Assembly (NCBI GenBank): GCA_036365515.1
Contig: CM070873.1
Location: forward strand, 177,989,604-178,053,603
Reading direction: 5' to 3'
From: Torymus aiolomorphi
Lineage: Eukaryota > Arthropoda > Insecta > Hymenoptera > Torymidae
DNA: 64,000 nt
Shown: piece after piece, positions 58,701 through 64,000 of the stretch
Layout of the letters: the number at the start of each line of letters is the position of its first letter
How positions within the stretch are numbered: position 1 is the first letter of the stretch
Notes under the pieces: generated by a model
Seen by the model: only the letters and a program-made list of their open reading frames with translations
What the model was told of the DNA's origin: nothing
Databases searched by the model: none
Program-made: the position numbers and the translations under genes

Positions 58701-59401
58701 AGAACCGATTTGCAGCTAAGCAAGCGCCTAGGTTTGTTCGACCGGCTAAGGTGGTAGAAGTCTACTCTCCAGTAGTGTATTTGGTGGAGGATCTTGATTC
58801 AAAGCGGCGGACGAAAGTATTCGTCAACGATCTAAAAGAGTATACGCCGCCGAGAGGCCTGCGACAGCTGGAAGCTCCAACTACAGGGACCAATTTTGAA
58901 ATTGCAGAGGATGGACTCATCAGACGAGGAATGGAGGCCGTCCCTTCCCATCGGTCGAGGAACCAAGCTCGCCCGGCCGATGCCGACGCCAAGACAGGGC
59001 CGGGTGCGCGGTCGAGGACGAGCAATCCTCTTCCCGCCACCACCAGGATTGGCGGCAATTCATCCCCTCCCCGCCGTCGGGGTCGCCCCCCCCCCGGGCT
59101 GCTCCAATTCCGGGGAGGGTTCCAGACCTCCCGGGAACCGGAGCAGGACCGCGACGGGGTCGAAGGCGACCCACGCTCGCCCTTGGTGACTCGGTACGGC
59201 TTCCCGGCGGCCGAGCCTGAGATGCCGCGGTCACCCTCGCCGCAGAAGATAGAGGGAGAGCCGGGGTCTACGCGACCCAGCACCCAGCCGTCGAGGGAGG
59301 CCGGATACGCACGCCCCGGCTGCTGGAATTGCGGAGAATTTGGCCACAGCCGGATCCACTGCCCCCAGTCGCGCAGAAGAGTCTGCTATATGTGTGGTTA
59401 A
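55766..59401 (+). CDS. Pol polyprotein of the gypsy element (1211 codons open)
   Basis: This long open frame encodes the replication enzymes. In order: an aspartic protease-like start (GMLDDGSVQSYLG, near residue 30), reverse transcriptase (LDLSQAYHQIP, then YLDD near residue 340), RNase H (TDAS near residue 489, TDHHSLLWL), the integrase zinc domain (H..H, CQVC near residue 715), the integrase core (ADIMGP near 751, TDNGTEF near 811, Glu in NPVESVNR), and a basic Pro-rich tail. The last 30 residues hold a CCHC zinc knuckle (CWNCGEFGHSRIHC) and the first half of a second (CYMCG). A TAA stops it there. The same frame continues open to 59482 with VATCPSC, so the stop looks like a recent nonsense mutation. 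The protease has Asp-Asp-Gly instead of the usual DTG/DSG. Confidence 0.88.
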   Translation: MRGAISNVEPRLFFNVELNGRKLLGMLDDGSVQSYLGKGVSKEFAEKLEKEAASVRVADGGAVKLQEVLNLTVSIDNTQLSMPFRVADELQYDCVLGIDFNRLFKMKIDYENDTWWTPKGVVHQFYPYGQDPTCFPALASIGRLSRATADQQLLIDEIKQRLIPPTPEKLGLANVAPHFIDIQGNEPIRQAPRKYTPKMLQTAWAEVYRMLEEGIIVPSDSPWRSCPVLVPKLYDLFRFCINYRQVNKNTKSIAYPLRNMDDILDKLSSAKYISKLDLSQAYHQIPLDPKCREVTAFSVQGRELFHFMRLPYGLTNAPALFQRIMDNLIKAAWELYVFAYLDDVIIVSPTFEEHTKWLEIVLSALKDANLQINLKKSEFCCAEVKYLGYIVNDDGLKIDEDKVKLILEYPAPLNIRQLRRFLGMIGWYSRFIAHLAEYKAPLTKLLRKDVRWQWHEEQQQAFEKLKLALTQALVLARPDLSLPFTLQTDASDYTIAGVLTQVFDDEEHPIYFVSRTLSKAERNYTVTEKECLAVLWSVERLRGYLLGEKFTVITDHHSLLWLNNLKDPTGRLARWNTALQMYNIRFVHRKGALHKVPDALSQAWEGTYELAAIATATAEDPWYQGRISNIEKNPRKYLDWKVVNGLLYAHRPNKTVDPLLLDMDAWKLVLPEADREKALAEAHNTPQADHLGVEKTFARVATYYYWPGYYRDMCWFVAACQVCQAHKSSQQAPAGLMTERNLDSPWVVVAADIMGPKPFSRTGNRYVIVFEDLFTRYVELKALKKADAKSVLKAFEELIVYRWGCPRVLLTDNGTEFSNRMVTERLGEYGILQSTIPPYHAQANPVESVNRNFRPMINSFLAEDHRDWDLHLNELCFALNSAVHSSLGVSPAFLNLERNPVPSTLLRNHMENPIPTSPPDVDKRKTRASRLPALHDLVRRHMDKAVARQARNYNKNRREVLHQVGDLVRRRNHVLSSAENRFAAKQAPRFVRPAKVVEVYSPVVYLVEDLDSKRRTKVFVNDLKEYTPPRGLRQLEAPTTGTNFEIAEDGLIRRGMEAVPSHRSRNQARPADADAKTGPGARSRTSNPLPATTRIGGNSSPPRRRGRPPPGLLQFRGGFQTSREPEQDRDGVEGDPRSPLVTRYGFPAAEPEMPRSPSPQKIEGEPGSTRPSTQPSREAGYARPGCWNCGEFGHSRIHCPQSRRRVCYMCG

Positions 59402-60145
59402 GAGGGGATCAGTGTGGCCACCTGCCCTAGCTGTTGCCAAACCTGGCGCCAGCGTCAGCTGGAACGCCTAGGCAGCAAGTAGGTCCAGCTGCAGCGGTAG
59501 CATATGTATGTGTAGTGTCGGTAGGGAGAGCCTAAAGCAATAAAGCAGCCTCCTTACCTCATCTAGATGGTTTTCCATTTATCTTACCTATCCCCTTCCA
59601 TTTGATTTCCTAAGTAAAAGAGAGACGTTTTCTCTCACCAGCAGGCATGAAGCAGGTCGCAATAAAATCACATAATTCAGAGAGAGAAATTCGTGAATCG
59701 TTGGCTAAATTGGTTTATTCCAGAACGTAGCTCTAAAAAGCGCAGTAGTCCAAGGGATCGGCCAGGTAAGATGCTGTTGCAGCATAAAAATTAAATTCTT
59801 TATACTATTGTAATTTCTGAGTGAATGGAGATGTTGGAGTGCGGTGTGGAAGCTCGCGATCGGGATCGGTACCTGCGTATGATTGTAGTTCGGAAAGGTT
59901 ACAGTCGCCAGGTTGCTATAGCTAGGAAACACACTCATCGGGTTACCCTCACACAGATTTACACGCAAGCCTAGCTGCAGAAGAAGAAGCTAAGGGGACA
60001 CAAACAGTTACACCCACACCGCTGCAGCTAAGACAGCTTAGCTTAGGATAAGTTGTAATTAGAGGAATTAGTATAGTCAAGTAAGAAGACGAAGTAAACG
60101 TGCGAAAGTAGTCAACGGACTATTTCGAGTTTAGGAGGGGGGAGT
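59402..60145 (+). other. 3' untranslated region and polypurine tract
   Basis: No open frame of note. A purine tract (AGGAGGGGGGAG, about 60133-60144) precedes the 3' LTR. A CAATAAAGC poly(A)-like word is at about 59539. Confidence 0.6.
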
Positions 60146-61120
60146 TGTAACGTGGCAAATTGCCAGTTACCTATGAACGCGTTCCAAAGGAGATACGTGA
60201 AGGCGAGCACGGCGGCCGCGGCGAGCTACGCTCGACACCCGAGCACACACATGCGGGCACCCGTTCCTCCCCGCTGTCGTCACCGCGCACCCGTCCCTTC
60301 CCTCCCGTATCCAGCAGGCCAGGAGATGGCCGAACCGGCAGCAGCTACAGCAAGAGCAGCTGCAGCTGGAGCATCAGCGAGCTCGCTCTCCCAGGCCGCT
60401 GACAGGAGCAGCCGACGCGCAAGAGAGAGAGAGAGAGAGAGAGCGAGAAGCGCTGAGCCATAGCGCCCGGCCGTCCATGAGAGACGCCGCGCGCGAGCAG
60501 CAGGAGTCACGTGGACTGCTCGCTCGCGCCGCGGTGCAGAAGACGGCCGATCGGCGAACTGGAGCGGAGAGCAGAGCGAGCACGCCGGCCGGCATTTTCT
60601 TCATTCTGTCGCCTACCGCCGTGCCGCGTGCCGCAAGCAGGAGACCGAAACAGATTCGCGCGTGTGTGCCCAACGAGCGTCGTCGCCGAGAGAGAGTGAG
60701 AGCTGCAACGACGGTCGTCGTCGAGGGTCCAGCTAAGGAAGCAGAAGGAGAGAGAGAACGAGAGTCCTGCAGCAGCGGAACCTCCTGGCCGAGGTTTGCC
60801 CCTTTTATTTCCAGTCCCCGTTGTTCCTCGCGTGGTGTGTGTGCGTGTCCGCGTCGGGAGTCGCGAGAGACTTCGAACTCGCGCCAGCTGCAGCTCGTGC
60901 TGTAGCTGTAGCTTAGATTAGTTCGTACATTCGTTGCTCTCAGTGAAGCTAGCCGGCGAAGGCTTAAGATTTGGTGCAAGTGACGCGTGCACCTGGCGCC
61001 GATATCGTTGTATTGTACATTTAATTTATAGTAATAAACTACTTAGAGTTTTACCCGGTTGTACTGTGAATTTAGTAATTACCCGCGCACCCCTGTCCTG
61101 ATCCCCAGCAGAGTGTGACA
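60146..61120 (+). repeat. 3' LTR of the 9.1-kb gypsy element
   Basis: This 975-bp LTR is collinear with 52003-52971. AGGT follows it directly as the second copy of the target duplication. Confidence 0.93.
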
Positions 61121-61124
61121 AGGT

Positions 61125-63330
61125 ATGCAGGGAGAAAGGGTGGACTGCAAGCGGGTTTCATCAATGTGAACTCTCTTCGGGCTGACATTGACCAAGTCCG
61201 TCAATTTCTTCTTGATAATCCTTTCTATGACCTATTCTGCTTTGCTGAGGCTTGGTTGAACTCAGCTGTTTCTGATGACGTCATTCAAATCCGCTGCTTT
61301 AAAGTAATCCGACAAGACCGTAACGCGAATGGCGGAGGCGTAGCTTTGTTTGTAAAAGAACACCTTTGCTGCGAGATTCTAACGAGGTCCAACACGGAAG
61401 GAATCGGAAAACCGGGTCTTCCCGAGTTCATTTTCTGTTCTATCAGTGATACCAAGAACCCGCCTGTACTTGTCGGGGTAATATATCGACCTCCAAAAAT
61501 TGCCTTTTTAAAAAATGCAGATCTAATTACCAATTTAAGAACCTTATCAGGCAACTACAGTCATAAAATGGTAATGGGGTATTTGAATGCTGATCTTCTC
61601 AGTAGCGGTCATGACGCCATGTTTGTTCGTAACCTCGCAGCTGAACTGTCGCTGAAGCTGGTTCAACACGGCCCCACCCACATAAAGCCTGCATCTCGCA
61701 CCTGGATTGACGTGATTCTCGTCGACGAAAATGACAATATCATCAACGATCGAAACATCCCAGCTAACTTTCACAGCAGCCACAACATTATTGACGTTAT
61801 TATCGGTTTCAACTCTGAGGTGTCAAGAACACAAACTTTTCTGTACAGAGATTATAGAAATATCAATGCCGAAGATCTTGTAGCGCTATTGGCCTGCTGT
61901 GATTGGACATCCTTCGATGCTGACGTCTTTGATACAGAGCAAGCTCTGGACTGCCTCTGCACCAATCTATCGGCAGCCACAGATTCCTTGGTACCGCAAA
62001 AAACTTTTGTCCCGAAAAAGGGCAGGCTGCCGTGGATCGATGCCGAGATTCCACATACGTGACACCCTCTACAAACGCTACAAACGCTACAAACGTACTG
62101 GACAGCAAGACCTTTACGTAGAATTTGTCTCGCTACGTAAACAAATCGACGAGAAGACTGACCTAGCGAAGACGTCTTATCTACATGTAAGACTAACGGA
62201 TGCTCTGTCCGATGGCAGTGCCTGGAAAGAGTTACGTGGCCTGCGACTCTTACCCAAACACACCGAGGACTTAAATGGATTTACTCTAGATGAGCTTAAC
62301 CGCCACATTGTTGGAGTGTCCGTCTCTCCACGGGATGAGAATGAGAAACGTCGCAGAATTATATTGGAGAGTAGTGATGAAGGATTCACCTTTAAACCCA
62401 TAACTTTTAATGATGTTGTTATCGCGGTATCTTATTTTTCATCGCAGGCACGTGGAGTGGACGGGATTCCTCAATGTGTCATTGTCAAAGCATTGCCTGT
62501 CATCGGCAACCTACTGGTTAAACTCTAACTCCTCCCAGACGACTAATATTTTCCCATCCCTCTGGAAGAAAGCAAACATCATTCCTCTAAAGAAAACAAA
62601 GGCACCTCTCCCTCAGAATTTCGACCGATTGCCTTGCTTTGCTTTCTTTCGAAGGTGCTTGAGAAAATTGCACACGCGCAACTAATGGAGCATCTGGAGA
62701 CCATGAAATTCACTACCCCAATCAGACAAGTTTTCGACGTTTTAATTCCACACAAACAGCACTTATTAGATGACATCAGATCTGGCATGGACAAAAAACT
62801 CGTGACCATTCTTCTGCTATTTGATTTTAGTAAGGCATTCGACACTATTCTATCTTCTCGCTTCTCGAAAAGCTAGGATTATTGGGGTTTTCTATGGCTA
62901 CCCTCTCCTGGATCAACTCCTACTTCGATGGAAGGATGCAAAAGGTATACTCTAACCTCTCTGGCGAGTCATCGTGGCTCGGTACAAACTTAGGAGTCCT
63001 ACAGGGGTCAGTTCTGGGACCTCTGTTGTTTTGCCTGTATATCAATGCCCTGCGAGAGGTTCCCGATCCTTTGGGTGTCCAACATATATTATATGCAGAT
63101 GATCTGCAAGTTTATTATCAGGTATCGCGTGATAGTTCGGTGAGGGGGTAGCATTAACTCAACAAGCTGCAAAAGCAGTCTCGGAATGTGCAACCGGCGC
63201 CGCGCTCAAACTCAATGCAGGTGAGACGAAAGTGATTGTTTCCGGTAGTAATAGTATTGTCAATAGTTTAAAGGATGATTCCTCGCTTTGCATTGTTTTG
63301 AGTGATGGTGTAAGGGTGCCCTTCTCCGAT
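61125..63330 (+). pseudogene. Non-LTR ORF2 (endonuclease plus reverse transcriptase), broken
   Basis: The endonuclease frame runs to 62062 (GFINVNSLRADI, FCFAEAWLN, NGGGVALFVK, VGVIYRPPK). Two catalytic positions are altered: the GDLN-type box reads MGYLNADL, and the SDH-type box reads SSHN, so the domain would be inactive. A frameshift moves the middle region to the frame 61899-62528. Reverse transcriptase blocks continue in changing frames: LLFDFSKAFDT near 62820, VLQGSVLGPLLF near 63000, and YADDLQVY at about 63091-63114. The reading ends near 63330, where a dispersed repeat begins. It is the same family as the copy at 15957-18781. Confidence 0.87.
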
Positions 63331-63335
63331 TCTGT

Positions 63336-63570
63336 CGAGAATCCCTCTCTCTCTCAGCCTCTTTCAAGTCAAGTTCTCTAAAAAAACTTTTATACGAGCT
63401 TCAATGTTATTTTTGAATAATCAATACATCCTCTAAAAACAGAATATCTCTTAATAGGAAAACCCCTTAGATTTTCTATTTTTAGTAATTTAGGAGTATA
63501 ACTTTCTACGAAAGTATACGATAACACAAGGATCTTTGTTTTTGTATTCTGAAAAAACATAATATATAAT
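63336..63570. repeat. Second copy of the 34.8-35.3 kb dispersed repeat
   Basis: The block from the TCTCTC tract through CAAGTCAAG, AAAAAACTTTTATA, AATCAATACATCC and ending GTTTTTGTATTCTG matches 34800-35240 without the inserted 218 bases. It cuts off the non-LTR element on its left. Confidence 0.65.
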
Positions 63571-64000
63571 AAATTGATTCGTATAAATATCCATGTGATA
63601 TGATAGATATATACTGTTATCTATAACAAATAATATTTATATGATTTTTTCAAAATCAAATAGCGAAAAAGTCTTTTACTTCTTCAAGTCAATAAATACT
63701 CAACAAATGTACATTCACATTGTTCACTACAAATCAAACAAAAGAAAATTATGATATCAATAATCGATACTCAAGTAGACTTCAGTCCACTTGAGTGAAA
63801 TCTCTCAGTTTTAGTTAAGTAATTAACTGATATATTACAAGAACACATTTTTATTATCTACTGAAAATCAAACAAAAGAATGTCGTGAAATCAATTATTG
63901 ATAGTCTGTATGACTTTTCTCAAAAATGTATTGAAATTTTTTCATCCTTCTATACAAATTTAACACAAGAACGTATTGAAATGAAATTATTATGGTCAAG
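63571..64000. other. AT-rich end of window
   Basis: AT-rich sequence with short repeated words (CAAATCAAACAAAAGAA, then AAATCAATTATTGATA or similar, twice). No gene is seen. Confidence 0.5.

Larger units (their letters stand above)
52003..61120 (+). mobile_element. Ty3/gypsy retrotransposon with C-terminal zinc knuckles in pol
   Basis: LTRs of 969 and 975 bp (52003-52971 and 60146-61120) begin TGTAACG and end GTGTGACA. A primer-binding site follows the first, and a purine-rich tract (AGGAGGGGGGAG) precedes the second. The 4-bp duplication AGGT flanks the element. Gag and pol are in the Ty3/gypsy order with integrase after RNase H. The LTRs are very similar by eye, with scattered substitutions and small indels, so the insertion is recent relative to its host element. 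About 660 bases between pol and the 3' LTR have no open frame, so there is no envelope gene. Confidence 0.93.
51866..63340 (+). mobile_element. CR1/Jockey-type non-LTR retrotransposon interrupted by a gypsy element
   Basis: The end of ORF1 (51870-51971) and the start of ORF2 lie on the left and right of the 9.1-kb gypsy element at 52003-61120. AGGT is duplicated at both borders (51999-52002 and 61121-61124). ORF2 runs to about 63340 and ends abruptly against a dispersed repeat, so the 3' end is missing. It belongs to the same family as the minus-strand copy at 15560-18890. Confidence 0.83.

Noticed and set aside
59705..59968. Minus-strand frame between pol and the 3' LTR as a possible envelope gene
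   Set aside because: Too short, on the wrong strand, and without signal peptide or membrane segment. The element has no envelope.

Overview
The window reads as a repeat-dense, transposon-packed stretch of an animal genome, most likely an arthropod and probably an insect. The assignment rests on the mix of elements: piggyBac-like, pogo-like and DD41D Tc1/mariner-type DNA transposons, Penelope-like elements, CR1/Jockey-type non-LTR elements, Ty3/gypsy elements with insect-style gag and pol, long AT-rich satellites and many dinucleotide microsatellites. I found no convincing host protein gene, tRNA, rRNA or CRISPR array. Almost every open reading frame that can be explained belongs to a mobile element, and nearly all of these are damaged.

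Layout. 1-1480: a hairpin motif and a ~375-bp satellite. 1862-2519: a 658-bp element with ~190-bp inverted arms whose centre holds a complete type III hammerhead ribozyme (2091-2155). 2520-11800: mostly AT-rich sequence, with an unidentified, decayed minus-strand coding region between about 6170 and 9640. 11805-15007: microsatellites, a TA-flanked inverted-repeat element (12958-13917) and smaller inverted repeats. 15560-18890: a decayed non-LTR retrotransposon on the minus strand. 19164-19420: a solo LTR with a 5-bp duplication. 19756-28132: a long-inverted-repeat DNA transposon with a pogo-like transposase, split by a palindromic piggyBac-type insertion at 21294-23524. 28131-30300: GC-rich minisatellite and gag-like open frames. 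30400-33520: a ~440-bp satellite array arranged as a large palindrome and carrying a 155-bp hairpin MITE. 33540-34500: the 3' end of a Penelope-like element with a small hammerhead-like motif. 35449-38440: a broken piggyBac.

38904-51866 is a four-element nest. A Penelope-like element is split by an 11.8-kb long-inverted-repeat transposon (39289-51062). That transposon carries its own transposase-like gene and has itself received a DD41D Tc1/mariner-type element (39724-42503) and a nearly complete Ty3/gypsy element (42896-48513). 51866-63340 is a plus-strand non-LTR element whose ORF1/ORF2 junction was hit by a 9.1-kb Ty3/gypsy element (52003-61120). The last 650 bases hold a dispersed repeat also seen at 34.8-35.3 kb, then AT-rich sequence.

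The elements can be ordered in time, because target duplications and interrupted reading frames show which inserted into which. The most unusual signals are the hammerhead ribozyme inside a fold-back DNA element, the snap-back piggyBac derivative, and the zinc knuckles at the end of a gypsy pol protein.
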